Origin: Rhodobacter sp. Har01
Lineage (GTDB): Bacteria; Pseudomonadota; Alphaproteobacteria; Rhodobacterales; Rhodobacteraceae
NCBI RefSeq assembly: GCF_020564565.1
Contig: NZ_JAJCTD010000002.1
Location: 434,001-498,000, forward strand
DNA length: 64,000 nt
Direction of reading: 5' to 3'
Shown here piece by piece: positions 1 through 13,060 of the stretch (position 1 is its first letter; every line of letters starts with the position of its first letter). Below the pieces are notes generated by a model that searched no databases, was not told the DNA's origin, and saw only the letters and a list, made by a program, of their open reading frames with translations. Position numbers and translations under genes: made by a program.

Positions 1-53
1 TTCAACCTTTTCTTCAGCGCCTTCGCTTCGGCCTTCCAGTCGGTCTTCGCCAT
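1..53 (-). CDS. N-terminus of a gene cut by the window edge (argJ possible)
   Basis: An ATG at 53 on the minus strand follows a clear ribosome binding site (AGGGAGG about 8 nt upstream) and opens a reading frame that leaves the window after 17 codons, beginning MAKTDWKAEAK. It lies 18 nt behind the parvulin gene on the same strand, so the two are probably cotranscribed. In many Rhodobacterales argJ (glutamate N-acetyltransferase) follows the secA-linked peptidyl-prolyl isomerase, and a Lys/Ala-rich N-terminus would be tolerated there. That assignment rests on gene order only; the visible residues are not diagnostic. Confidence 0.4.
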   Translation of the reverse strand, partial: MAKTDWKAEAKALKKRL

Positions 54-71
54 GCCCGGCCTCCCTTTGGA

Positions 72-914
72 TCAGTCGATCAGCGCAGAGTTCTTCAGCA
101 CCGCCGGGTCGATCGCCTCGCCCGGCTTCTCGACCTTCGCGGCCTCGGTCAGGACCTTGATGTGGTCTTCGATCGCCTTCGTCTCAAGCTCGGCCGCCAA
201 CTCTTCGCGCAGGTCGTCCAGCGTCGGCTTCTCGGCGATGCGGGTCTCTTGCACCAGGATCAGGTGCCAGCCGAAATCGGTCTGCACCGGACCGGTAAGC
301 TTGCCGACCTCGGCCGCGACCACGGCATCCTCGAACGGCTTGACCATCATGCCCAGCCCGAACCAGCCGAGATCGCCACCCGATGCGCCTGACCCGGTGT
401 CGATCGAATTCGTCTTGGCCAGTTCGGCGAAATCGGCACCGCCCTCAAGCTGGGTCTTCAGCTCATTGGCCAGTTCCTCGGCTTCGACCAGAATATGGGC
501 CGCGTGGTATTCCTTCTGCGGCGCGGTGTCCTTGAACCGCTCGTCATAGGCCTTTTGCAGCGCTTCGTCGGTCACTGCGCCGCTGGCCACCTTGTCGATC
601 ACCACGCCCGACAGATAGCCGCGCTTGTCGTTGGCGATGTTCGCCGCGTCACGCGCGGTCAGGGCGGTCACCGACTGACTCATCACTTCCTGCTGCACCA
701 GCTGGTCCAGGATGCCCTTGAACAGCACGTCATCCGGCAGGGTCAGGTATTGTTCCGGCAGGCTTTCGCGCAGCGCGATCATCTGGCCCAGGGTGATCTG
801 GGTGCCGTTCACCGTGGCCACCACGGTTTCGGCGGTCTCGCCCTCGGCCCAGACCGGGGCCCCCAAGGCCATCAGGGCCGCGACGGCCACCCCTAGGCGC
901 ATTCCTCTGGTCAT
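72..914 (-). CDS. PpiC/SurA-type periplasmic peptidyl-prolyl cis-trans isomerase
   Basis: A 280-residue exported foldase. Residues 1 to about 23 are a signal peptide (basic start, hydrophobic core, cut near APVWA). The middle is a helical chaperone-like region. A parvulin domain lies around residues 130-230 with the typical AAHILV start, a GGDLGWFG segment and the FGWHLILV end. The ATG at 914 is chosen because AGGAG lies 8 nt before it; a GTG nine bases further upstream overlaps that ribosome binding site. The family isomerises proline bonds in secreted and outer-membrane proteins in the periplasm. It is divergent from secA, whose product exports its likely clients. Confidence 0.88.
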   Translation of the reverse strand: MTRGMRLGVAVAALMALGAPVWAEGETAETVVATVNGTQITLGQMIALRESLPEQYLTLPDDVLFKGILDQLVQQEVMSQSVTALTARDAANIANDKRGYLSGVVIDKVASGAVTDEALQKAYDERFKDTAPQKEYHAAHILVEAEELANELKTQLEGGADFAELAKTNSIDTGSGASGGDLGWFGLGMMVKPFEDAVVAAEVGKLTGPVQTDFGWHLILVQETRIAEKPTLDDLREELAAELETKAIEDHIKVLTEAAKVEKPGEAIDPAVLKNSALID

Positions 915-952
915 ATCACCCACTCCTGATCGGCCACGCGGCCCGCGCGACG

Positions 953-981
953 TTGACTAAGCCCGCCCTACCCCTTACATC
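953..981 (+). promoter_or_regulatory. Candidate sigma-70 promoter of secA
   Basis: TTGACT (953-958), a 17-base spacer and TACATC (976-981) make a good housekeeping promoter pointing at secA, with an expected leader of about 110 bases. The short perfect inverted repeat CGCGAC-A-GTCGCG (about 980-992) would sit at the start of the transcript. Assigned by pattern only. Confidence 0.5.
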
Positions 982-1100
982 GCGACAGTCGCGTGAGACG
1001 GGGCCGATGCGGTCCTTCTTGGCTCTTCTATGGAAGGCGGTGAGGGCGGGCAAGGCCACGCCTCACACGATGTCGTAAAAGGCCGCCTCACGGAGTAATC

Positions 1101-3881
<2,781 letters not shown>

Positions 3882-3902
3882 CCGGCGGCAGGATTGCGGC
3901 GG

Positions 3903-3929
3903 GAAAGCGGCGGCGTCCCCGCCGCTTTC
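3903..3929 (+). terminator. Hairpin terminator after secA
   Basis: A perfect 11-bp inverted repeat, GAAAGCGGCGG and CCGCCGCTTTC, separated by 5 bases, lies 22 bases after the secA stop codon. The trailing T-run is short, so termination may be partial. Confidence 0.6.
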
Positions 3930-4049
3930 GCGATTCCAGCGCTTTGTGCTGGTTTCCAGCAGGAAACATTCCCCGTTTCGGACACGGGATTGCCGCCATT
4001 GCGGATCAGTTTGACTCGAAAGCGAGTCTACTTTCTGTCGGGGGCAGAG

Positions 4050-5156
4050 ATGATCAGGAAACGCAGCATGATCCGGGCGGTGGCCCTGCTTGGCGTGGCC
4101 CTGGCTGCCGGTCACCTGGTTCAGACGATGAATGCCGAGCGTCAGGCCGAGACCGATGCGCCGGCAAAGCCGGCCAAGGTTGAATCGGGTGCGGCCGAGA
4201 AAGCCTCGGCTGACAAACTGGCCGAAGCGGCGCTTCCCGCCGGTGCCGCGCTGGTCGCCGCGACGGATGCGCCTGCCGCTGTGGATACGCCGCCCGTCGC
4301 ACCGGTTCTTGCCGGCATGGTTGCCTCCTCCGCCCCCGCGCCTGAAGCCGCCGCTCAACCCGTTGTGGCTGCCGAAGTCAAGGAGCTGCCGGCGCCTGCC
4401 GGTGCCGATGTCGCGCCCGAGGTCCCTGTGCAGGTGGCCGCCGATCCTGTGCAACCCGTTGCCAAGCCCGAGCCGGCGCCGGTGATCGTGACCCAGGCCG
4501 AAAGCTGCGCCACCGACCTGGGTCTTGCGGTCGGCCCGAATGCAATGATCTCGGTGTCGATCTCTGCGCCCTGCCGCGGCGGTGAACGGGTGGTTCTTCG
4601 TCACGCCGGTCTGACCGTGGCCGAAGCCCTTGGCCCAGACGGCAAGCTTGCGTTTTCCCTGCCGGCGCTTGGCGCCGAGGGCGAGGTGTCTGTCCTGTTC
4701 GCCGATGCCTCGGTGCTGCGCGATGCGGTGCCGGTGCCCGGGATGGGCGGTGTGCGCCGCTTTGCCGTGCAATGGATGGCCGACGATGCCTTCCAACTGC
4801 ACGCCTATGAGAACGGTGCTGTCTTCGGCACGCCGGGTGACGTCTCGGCGTCGAACCGCAATTCGCCCAACGGCGGCAGTCTGGTCACCCTGGGCAACCC
4901 CGCACTGGACCTGCCGATGATGGCCGAGGTCTACACCTGGCCCGCCGACGGCAGCAGCTATGCCGAGCCCGTGGTCGAGGCGGCGGTCACCGAAATGACC
5001 TGCGGCCGCGATCTCTTGGGCGAGACCATCCACCTTCGCGAAGGCGCCGTGGAGGTGACCGATCTTACCGTGTCGATGCCCGGCTGCGAGGCGGTGGGCG
5101 ACATTCTGGTCTTGAACAATCTGGTCCCCGACGTGACACTTGCCGCCGTGAATTAG
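4050..5156 (+). CDS. Anchored or secreted Ala/Pro-rich protein of unknown function
   Basis: 368 residues from the ATG at 4050; a second ATG at 4068, with AGGAA upstream, is almost as good. The N-terminus has one hydrophobic segment (AVALLGVALAAG), so the protein is exported or membrane-anchored. Residues of about 35-145 are an Ala/Pro/Val-rich low-complexity linker. About 150-365 form a folded, Cys-containing beta-rich domain with paired cysteines (SCATD, APCRGG, MTCGRD, PGCEA) that could form disulfides in the periplasm. A small perfect hairpin, GACTCG-AAAG-CGAGTC (4013-4028), precedes the start. No domain is recognised. The gene lies between secA and an OmpA-like gene and may be cotranscribed with the latter. 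Confidence 0.7.
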   Translation: MIRKRSMIRAVALLGVALAAGHLVQTMNAERQAETDAPAKPAKVESGAAEKASADKLAEAALPAGAALVAATDAPAAVDTPPVAPVLAGMVASSAPAPEAAAQPVVAAEVKELPAPAGADVAPEVPVQVAADPVQPVAKPEPAPVIVTQAESCATDLGLAVGPNAMISVSISAPCRGGERVVLRHAGLTVAEALGPDGKLAFSLPALGAEGEVSVLFADASVLRDAVPVPGMGGVRRFAVQWMADDAFQLHAYENGAVFGTPGDVSASNRNSPNGGSLVTLGNPALDLPMMAEVYTWPADGSSYAEPVVEAAVTEMTCGRDLLGETIHLREGAVEVTDLTVSMPGCEAVGDILVLNNLVPDVTLAAVN

Positions 5157-5178
5157 GTGCGCGCAGGCAAGGGGTCCC

Positions 5179-6717
5179 ATGCAGGGCATGGCTGGACGCG
5201 CGGCGATCTTCGCCGCGCTTGTTCTTTTCGGCACGGGGGCTGCGCTGGCGCAGGACGTCACGCTGATCTCGCGCGAGGGGAACATCGTCCTCAACGGCAC
5301 GCTTCAGGGCTTTGACGGCGAATTCTACCGTCTGGACACGGCCTATGGCCCGCTGACCGTGGACGCCCAGGGGGTCATCTGCGACGGCCCGGCCTGCCCT
5401 GACCTGATCGCGCCAAAAGCCACCATCCGCCTGGTCGGCGCCCCTGACGCCGGGGCGCGGTTGCTGCCCGGGCTGCTTCGGGCCTTTGCCGAAGGCCGCG
5501 GCCTGATCTACGCGCCGACCGAGGCCGCGACCGGCTGGGCCGCCACCATCCTTGACCCTGCCACTGGCAAAGTGCTCGCCGACCTGTCGTTTCAGCCCCT
5601 CTCCCCCGACGAGGCCGCGGCCGCCGTCACCGAGGGCAGGGCCGAACTGAAGGTTTCGGCCATGTCTGACAGCGACTTTGGCGCCCGTCCGCTGGCGCTG
5701 GATGCGCTGGTGCCCATTGTCGCCCCCGACAACCCCACGCCCGAGGTCTCGACCGTGGATCTGGTCCGCGCGCTGACCGGCGAGGCGACCAACTGGGCTG
5801 ATCTGGGCGGACCCGACATGCCGCTTGTCCTGCATGCGCTGGACCCCGCGACCGACGTCCAGCGCGCGCTGTCCGAACGGCTGGGGCAGCCGCTGGCCAA
5901 AGCCACCACGCACCCAGACCTGGCCAGCCTCGCCGCCGCCGTGGCCCATGACCCCTGGGCGCTGGCCATCACCGGCCGATCCGAGATTGGCGCCGCCAAA
6001 TCCCTTGCGCTGGCCGACAGTTGTGGCTTTCCCCTCTTGCCCAGTTCGATTGCGGTCAAGGCGGAAGACTACCCGCTGGCGCTGCCGCTGTTCCTGCTGA
6101 CGCCGCCGCGCCGGCTGCCGCTTCTGGCGCGCGAGTTCCTTGAATTCCTGGCCACCCCGGCCGCCGAAGCCGCCGTCGCAGAGGCGGGCTATATTGACCG
6201 CTCGGTCGAGCGCGCGCCGATGACACAGGATGGTCTGCGCCTGCTGAACGCCATCCAGGGCGCGGGCGAGGACGTGACGCTGGCCGATCTCAAGCGCCTG
6301 GCCGAGGTGATGGACGGCGCCGACCGGCTGTCGCTGACCTTCCGGTTCCAGGAGGGCACCTCGATGCTGGACGCGACCTCGCAGGAAAACCTGTTGCAGC
6401 TGGCCCGGCTGATCGCGGCTGATCGCTTTCCGGCCCAGGCGCTGATCCTGGCCGGCTTTTCCGACGGCCAGGGCGAGGCTGCCGCCAACCGCGCATTGTC
6501 GTTGGAGCGCGCGCAGCGGGTGGCCGCCGACCTGGCCGCGATCGCGCCCGATCTGCGGCCAGACGAAGTGCCGCGCGTGGAAGGCTTTGGCGAGGCTCTG
6601 CCGATGGCCTGCGACGAAACCGCGGTGGGCCGGCGGCTGAACCGGCGGGTCGAGTTGTGGGTGGTGCCGGACTTCGCCCCGCCACCGCCCGCCGCCGCCA
6701 AGCCTGCTGCACCTTGA
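5179..6717 (+). CDS. OmpA-domain protein with a PstS-like substrate-binding region
   Basis: A 512-residue periplasmic or outer-membrane-associated protein. A signal peptide (about 1-25) ends near GAALA. Residues of about 30-95 form a small beta-rich domain. Residues of about 100-330 resemble a phosphate-type ABC substrate-binding fold (ALDALVPIVAPDNP, LVRALTGEATNWADLGG). Residues of about 395-500 form an OmpA-like peptidoglycan-binding domain (LTFRFQEGTSML, ILAGFSDGQGEAAANRALS, NRRVELWV). This architecture suggests a wall-tethered binding protein, but the ligand is unknown. It starts 22 bases after the preceding secreted protein and converges on radC. AAGGGG precedes the ATG. Confidence 0.8.
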   Translation: MQGMAGRAAIFAALVLFGTGAALAQDVTLISREGNIVLNGTLQGFDGEFYRLDTAYGPLTVDAQGVICDGPACPDLIAPKATIRLVGAPDAGARLLPGLLRAFAEGRGLIYAPTEAATGWAATILDPATGKVLADLSFQPLSPDEAAAAVTEGRAELKVSAMSDSDFGARPLALDALVPIVAPDNPTPEVSTVDLVRALTGEATNWADLGGPDMPLVLHALDPATDVQRALSERLGQPLAKATTHPDLASLAAAVAHDPWALAITGRSEIGAAKSLALADSCGFPLLPSSIAVKAEDYPLALPLFLLTPPRRLPLLAREFLEFLATPAAEAAVAEAGYIDRSVERAPMTQDGLRLLNAIQGAGEDVTLADLKRLAEVMDGADRLSLTFRFQEGTSMLDATSQENLLQLARLIAADRFPAQALILAGFSDGQGEAAANRALSLERAQRVAADLAAIAPDLRPDEVPRVEGFGEALPMACDETAVGRRLNRRVELWVVPDFAPPPPAAAKPAAP

Positions 6718-6720
6718 GGG

Positions 6721-7488
6721 CTAAAGGTAGCCCGACGCGCGGAAGCTCAGTTCGCGTGACTTGCCGATGATCAGGTGGTCATGTAACACCAGCCCCAGGG
6801 TCTGACAGGCGTCCTGAACCTGGATCGTCATGGAGATGTCGGCCTCGCTCGGGGTGGGGTCGCCCGAGGGGTGGTTGTGCACCAGGATCAGCGCGCTGGC
6901 GTTCAGTTCCAGCGCCCGCTTCACCACTTCACGCGGGTAGACGGGCACATGGTCCACCGTGCCCTTCGCCTGTTCCTCATCGGCGATCAGCACGTTCTTG
7001 CGGTCAAGGAAAAGGATGCGGAACTGTTCGGTTTCGCGGTGCGCCATGGTGGTGTGGCAATAGTCCAGCAGCGTATCCCAGCTTGACAGCACCGGGCGGT
7101 GCATCACCCGCGCGCGCATCATCCGCTGGGCGGCAGCCTCGACGATCTTCAACTCCTGGATCACCGTCTCGCCTACGCCCTTGACCATCAGCAGCCGCGG
7201 GACGGATGCGGTGACAACGCGGTTGAAGTCGCCGAAGGTGTCCAGCAGCAGCCGGGCCAGCGGCTTGACGTCCTGCCGCGGAATGGCGCGGAACAGCACC
7301 AGTTCCAGCAATTCGTAGTCCGGCATGGCCTGCGCGCCCCCCTCCATGAAGCGGGAGCGGAGCCTTTTGCGGTGGTCGGCGATGTAGCTGGGCAGCCGGC
7401 CGGTCAGCGCCTGCGGACAGGCTTCGTCTGCGTCCCCCTGGGGCACGAAGAGCGGAAGCGAGGCGTCTGCGAAACCGGGGCGGGCCAT
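6721..7488 (-). CDS. radC: RadC family JAB/MPN-domain protein
   Basis: A 255-residue RadC homologue. The N-terminal part contains a helix-hairpin-helix region (LLMVKGVGETVIQELKIVEAA). The C-terminal JAB/MPN domain has the metal-binding signature HNHPSGDPTPSEAD, preceded by the REVVKRALELNASA helix. The family is annotated as a DNA repair protein, but the original E. coli radC phenotype was later assigned elsewhere, so the true role is unsettled. The gene reads away from dnaJ across about 60 bases and converges with the OmpA-domain gene, leaving 3 bases between the stop codons. Confidence 0.93.
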   Translation of the reverse strand: MARPGFADASLPLFVPQGDADEACPQALTGRLPSYIADHRKRLRSRFMEGGAQAMPDYELLELVLFRAIPRQDVKPLARLLLDTFGDFNRVVTASVPRLLMVKGVGETVIQELKIVEAAAQRMMRARVMHRPVLSSWDTLLDYCHTTMAHRETEQFRILFLDRKNVLIADEEQAKGTVDHVPVYPREVVKRALELNASALILVHNHPSGDPTPSEADISMTIQVQDACQTLGLVLHDHLIIGKSRELSFRASGYL

Positions 7489-7551
7489 GATGGCCGCAAC
7501 CCTGGCATGGCGATGGTGAAGGAATGGTTAATTCCCGACACCCGGCCAGCC

Positions 7552-8709
7552 TCAGCCTTTCATGCCGTCCCAGAAGCCCTTGACCTTTGCAAAGAACGAA
7601 TGCCCTTCCGGGTTGTTCTCTTCGCTCAGCTTCTCGAACTCGTGCAGCAGGTCTTTCTGGCGCGATGTCAGGTTGACCGGGGTTTCCACCGCCAGTTCGA
7701 TCACCATGTCGCCGGTGCCCGCGCCGCGCAGGGCGGGCATGCCCTTGCCGCGCAGCCGCAACTGCTTGCCGGACTGGGCGCCGGCCGGCACCTTCACCCG
7801 GGCGCGGCCGCCGTCGATGGTGGGCACCTCGACCTCTCCGCCCAGCGCCGCCGATGGCATCGAGATCGGCACGCGGCAGAACAGGTGCACGCCGTCGCGC
7901 TGGAAGATCGGGTGATCCTTGACCTCGATGAAGATATAGAGATCGCCCGTCGGACCGCCGCGCAGGCCGGCCTCGCCTTCGCCTGCCAGGCGGATGCGGG
8001 TGCCGGTTTCCACGCCCGCCGGGATGTTGACGCTGAGCGAGCGGTCGCGTTCCACCCGGCCGGCGCCGTGGCAGGTCTTGCAGGGGTTCTTGATCGTCTG
8101 GCCCATGCCATTGCAGGTGGGGCAGGTGCGTTCGACGGTGAAAAAGCCCTGCTGCGCACGCACCTTGCCCAGGCCAGAGCAGGTTGGGCAGGTGACCGGC
8201 TCGGCGCCGCCCTCGGCCCCGGTGCCGCGGCAGGTGTCGCAAGCCACGCTGGTGGGGACGCTGATCGTCTTCTGGACGCCCTTCCAGGCCTCTTCCAGGC
8301 TGACGCGCAGGTTGTAGCGCAGGTCCGAGCCGCGTTGCGCCCGGGCGCGACCGCCGCCGCCGCCAGCGCCGCCGCGGCCCATGAAGTCGCCGAACAGGTC
8401 TTCGAAGACGTCCGAGAAGGCGCTGGCGAAATCGCCCTGCTGGAAGCCGGGGCCGCCGCGCGGGCCCCCGGCCCCCATGCCGCCTTCAAAAGCGCCATGG
8501 CCGAAGCGGTCATAGGCGGCCTTCTTCTGTTCGTCCTTCAGGACGTCATAGGCTTCGTTCACTTCCTTGAACTGGGCCTCGGCCTTGGGGTTCTGGGCGT
8601 TGCGGTCGGGGTGCAACTCCTTTGCCTTGGTGCGGTAGGCCTTCTTGATCTCGTCTGCGGATGCCCCGCGCGAAACCCCCAGCACCTCATAGAAATCGCG
8701 TTTTGCCAT
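7552..8709 (-). CDS. dnaJ: Chaperone protein DnaJ
   Basis: A complete 385-residue type I DnaJ. The J-domain (about 1-70) carries the HPD tripeptide in ELHPDRN. A Gly/Phe-rich linker follows ([13 protein letters not shown]). The zinc-finger region has four repeats: [24 protein letters not shown] and CKTCHGAG. The C-terminal substrate-binding domains complete the protein. DnaJ delivers unfolded clients to DnaK and stimulates its ATPase. It lies 75 bases downstream of dnaK on the same strand, with a strong hairpin between them that probably lowers dnaJ expression. Confidence 0.98.
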   Translation of the reverse strand: MAKRDFYEVLGVSRGASADEIKKAYRTKAKELHPDRNAQNPKAEAQFKEVNEAYDVLKDEQKKAAYDRFGHGAFEGGMGAGGPRGGPGFQQGDFASAFSDVFEDLFGDFMGRGGAGGGGGRARAQRGSDLRYNLRVSLEEAWKGVQKTISVPTSVACDTCRGTGAEGGAEPVTCPTCSGLGKVRAQQGFFTVERTCPTCNGMGQTIKNPCKTCHGAGRVERDRSLSVNIPAGVETGTRIRLAGEGEAGLRGGPTGDLYIFIEVKDHPIFQRDGVHLFCRVPISMPSAALGGEVEVPTIDGGRARVKVPAGAQSGKQLRLRGKGMPALRGAGTGDMVIELAVETPVNLTSRQKDLLHEFEKLSEENNPEGHSFFAKVKGFWDGMKG

Positions 8710-8736
8710 CGCAGGACCTCTGTGCCCCTAACCGGG

Positions 8737-8766
8737 AGGGGGCGGCCCGTCGCCGGACCGCCCCCC
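8737..8766 (-). terminator. GC-rich hairpin between dnaK and dnaJ
   Basis: A nearly perfect inverted repeat of about 12 bp (GGGGGCGGYCCG type arms) fills the dnaK-dnaJ gap. With no U-run after it, it is more likely an attenuator or mRNA-stabilising stem than a full terminator. Confidence 0.5.
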
Positions 8767-8784
8767 GTTCCCGTTCAAGCGGCG

Positions 8785-10698
<1,914 letters not shown>

Positions 10699-10812
10699 GT
10701 GCGTATCCCTTTCATACAGGCGATGCACCGTCCGGAGGCCCTGCAATTTCGGCACCCCCGGTCGGGGTATGGTTCTGGTCCGACGTCAGATGCCGGACCG
10801 TGTGACTGGGCG

Positions 10813-10841
10813 TATATAGGCGGGCGTATTCGGCCCTGCAA
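10813..10841 (-). promoter_or_regulatory. Candidate heat-shock-type promoter of dnaK
   Basis: On the minus strand TTGCAG, a 17-base spacer and TATATA lie about 115 bases before dnaK. The bases before the -10 (CCCGCC) resemble alphaproteobacterial RpoH sites (CTTG ... CCCATAT), though the -35 is equally compatible with sigma-70. Pattern evidence only. Confidence 0.45.
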
Positions 10842-10890
10842 CGGTCTGGGGCCTGAGTCTGCGGCGAATTTTCAGCGCAAAGGTGACCAA

Positions 10891-11499
10891 ATGGCAGAGT
10901 CTTTCCAGATCAGGGGTTTCCGTGTCTGGCCCGGGCATCTGGACCGCGCCGCGCAAGAGGCACTGGTGGCGGACATCCGCGCGGTGGCTGCAGCCGCGCC
11001 CTTCGTGGCCCCGGTCACGCCGGGCGGCAAGCCGATGACCGTGCGGATGACCGGCGCCGGGCGGCTGGGCTGGGTCACCGACCGGCACGGCTATCGCTAC
11101 GAGGCGCGGCATCCCTCGGGCGTGGCCTGGCCACCGATCCCTTTGTCAGTGCTGGCGCTCTGGCGTGACCTGACGGGGCTGAACCGAGAGCCGGACTGCT
11201 GCCTGGTCAACTTCTACGGGCCGCAGGCCCGGATGGGCCTGCATCAGGACAAGGACGAGGGCGATTTCTCCTGGCCGATCCTTTCGGTCAGCCTGGGCGA
11301 CGACGCCTTGTTCCGGATCGGCGGGGTGGATCGAGCCGAGGGCACGCAGAGCGTCTGGTTGCGCTCGGGCGATGTGGTGGTGTTCGGCGGCCCGGCCCGG
11401 CTGGCCTGGCACGGGGTGGACCGGCTGCGCCCCGGCAGTTCGACCCTGCTGCCCGAAGGCGGCCGCTTCAACCTGACCTGCCGGGTGGTGGTGCCGTAG
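10891..11499 (+). CDS. alkB: AlkB-family 2-oxoglutarate/Fe(II) dioxygenase
   Basis: 202 residues from the ATG at 10891, after AAAGGTGACC. The double-stranded beta-helix has the iron ligands HQD (LHQDKDEGDFSWP) and a distal His (LAWHGVDR), plus the C-terminal RFNLTCR segment with the 2-oxoglutarate-binding arginines. The N-terminal nucleotide-recognition lid includes RMTGAGRLGWVTDRHGY, typical of bacterial AlkB. The enzyme oxidatively removes methyl groups from N1-methyladenine and N3-methylcytosine in DNA or RNA. It is divergent from dnaK and not evidently part of an Ada operon. Confidence 0.92.
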   Translation: MAESFQIRGFRVWPGHLDRAAQEALVADIRAVAAAAPFVAPVTPGGKPMTVRMTGAGRLGWVTDRHGYRYEARHPSGVAWPPIPLSVLALWRDLTGLNREPDCCLVNFYGPQARMGLHQDKDEGDFSWPILSVSLGDDALFRIGGVDRAEGTQSVWLRSGDVVVFGGPARLAWHGVDRLRPGSSTLLPEGGRFNLTCRVVVP

Positions 11500-11534
11500 G
11501 GCGGGTCATAGCTCGCCCGGCTCGCCCGCCGCCC

Positions 11535-12128
11535 CTAGTCGGTCAGCGAACAGCAGCCTGCAAAATGCATCGGCGCTGCCCCGGTCAGGAACAGGTCCAG
11601 CGCCAGGCCAAAGGTCCGGTCCGACATCCCGTCCGAGCATTCCTCGGGGCGCAGCACCGCCGTGCCCTCGGCCATGCCCAGCCCCACCAGGGGCGACCAG
11701 GGCAACGCCGGCCAGGTCGCGGTGACCGGCATCTCGCGCTCCCCCTCGTCGGGCAGCGACAGGGTCAGCACCTGATCTTCCGGGGCATAGTCCAGACCCC
11801 AGAACGGCTCGGTCCCGACGCAGCGCAGCGGCACCTCCAGGCTGGCCCAACCCGGCCCGGGTGCCGGCTTCAGGTAGGTCATCGAGGCGTAGCCGGTGCC
11901 TTCGCCGGTGTTCACCGCGCCCCAGGCGCCGATCTGGGCCACCACTTCGATGCCGCGCGCATCGGGGGGCAGGGTGTCGACCACCGGCGCCCGCGCCGAG
12001 GGCTGGGCGCGGATGTTCAGCACGTCGCCCCGCGCCACGCCGGTCACGTCGAACAAGGCGGGCAGGTCTTCGGCCAGGCCCGTGGCGGGGCAGGCGATCA
12101 GGGCGGCAAGGATGAAGCAAGACCTCAA
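11535..12128 (-). CDS. Secreted SH3-like protein with a COG3650-like C-terminal domain
   Basis: 197 residues from an unusual TTG at 12128, whose TTGA overlaps the TGA stop of the upstream permease (the equivalent of an ATGA overlap), so the two are translationally coupled. Residues 1 to about 20 are a signal peptide (LRSCFILAALIACPATGLA). Residues of about 22-85 are a bacterial SH3 domain (LNIRAQPSARAPVVDTLP ... GYASMTYL), usually a wall-peptide or protein binder. The C-terminal half (LRCVGTEPFWGLDY, then ECSDGMSDRTFGLAL and a final FAGCC) matches a widespread uncharacterised envelope domain. The C-terminal family match is from memory. Confidence 0.75.
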   Translation of the reverse strand: MRSCFILAALIACPATGLAEDLPALFDVTGVARGDVLNIRAQPSARAPVVDTLPPDARGIEVVAQIGAWGAVNTGEGTGYASMTYLKPAPGPGWASLEVPLRCVGTEPFWGLDYAPEDQVLTLSLPDEGEREMPVTATWPALPWSPLVGLGMAEGTAVLRPEECSDGMSDRTFGLALDLFLTGAAPMHFAGCCSLTD

Positions 12129-12949
12129 GACCGCTTCCCCCAACTGGCCGAGGCATGCTTGCGGGTGAAGAATTCCGCCATCAGGCCGACCATGATGCAG
12201 ACCAGCGCCACCTTGATCGGATAGTCGATCGACGTATAGCGCGGGTGGTAATTCAGGAAGATGAAGCCACGGCCTTGGTCGATGGTGTGGAACAGCGGGT
12301 TCCAGTCGAACATGCTGCGCAGGGTTGGCGAGGCCATGTTCGCCAGGAACATCTTGCCGCTCGCGATCATGTTGGCGCGCTGGTAGATGGTCGACAGGAT
12401 GCCTACCGCTTCGGGTTGCCAGGGCTTGGCGGCGTAGAAGATCAGGCCGATTGCCGCGCCCGAGAACCACGACAGCAGGAACATGCCCAGCATGCCGACC
12501 GGATCAAGGATGGTGATCGGCGCGAACAGCGTGTGGTAGAACAGCAAGATCACCGCCGCCGCAAAGGCCTGCTGGTACAGCGCGGCAAGTGCGGCCGAGG
12601 TGACGGCGACGATGGGGTTCATCGGCGCATGCATCATCATCGGCGAGGCGGGCCCGTCTGCCCGCGACACAGCGCCCATCGCCTTGGTGTGGGTCATGAA
12701 CATGAACACGCCCGACATCACGTACAGGACGAAATCGCCGCGGATGGCGATGCGGCGAAGCCCAAGGATGTGGAACGTGACGATGAAGATCACCAGGACA
12801 AGCGCCGCTTGCAGCACGCTCATCACCAGGCCCGTCACCGCATTGCTGTGCGACTTGCGCAGATGGCGCACCGTGGCATGGTAGATCAGTTCGAGAAGCC
12901 CGAACCCCGACCGCAAGTGGGACGTTCGCTTTGCCTGAGGTCGGAACAT
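12125..12949 (-). CDS. ABC-2 type polysaccharide export permease (KpsM/Wzm-like)
   Basis: 274 residues from the ATG at 12949. Six hydrophobic segments follow a short cytoplasmic start (TSHLRSGFGLLELIYHATVRHLRKSHSNA), the KpsM/RkpT-like layout of capsule export permeases; WNPLFHTIDQGRGFIFLNYHP is a typical periplasmic loop of this group. The family forms the membrane channel through which a cytoplasmic ATPase (KpsT/Wzt) exports lipid-linked polysaccharide. No such ATPase is in the window, so the partner is elsewhere. The glycan genes at 13.0-21.1 kb are plausible suppliers of the substrate. Confidence 0.85.
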   Translation of the reverse strand: MFRPQAKRTSHLRSGFGLLELIYHATVRHLRKSHSNAVTGLVMSVLQAALVLVIFIVTFHILGLRRIAIRGDFVLYVMSGVFMFMTHTKAMGAVSRADGPASPMMMHAPMNPIVAVTSAALAALYQQAFAAAVILLFYHTLFAPITILDPVGMLGMFLLSWFSGAAIGLIFYAAKPWQPEAVGILSTIYQRANMIASGKMFLANMASPTLRSMFDWNPLFHTIDQGRGFIFLNYHPRYTSIDYPIKVALVCIMVGLMAEFFTRKHASASWGKRS

Positions 12950-13060
12950 CGCGTGCCCTTTGCCTGTCGCCCTGCCCAAGCCTACTGCAGGAAATCTTGC
13001 CGTTCCCTTTCCGGCAGAGGATAAGGGCCGCGCCGTCGCATGGCAATCACGGAGACCGCA

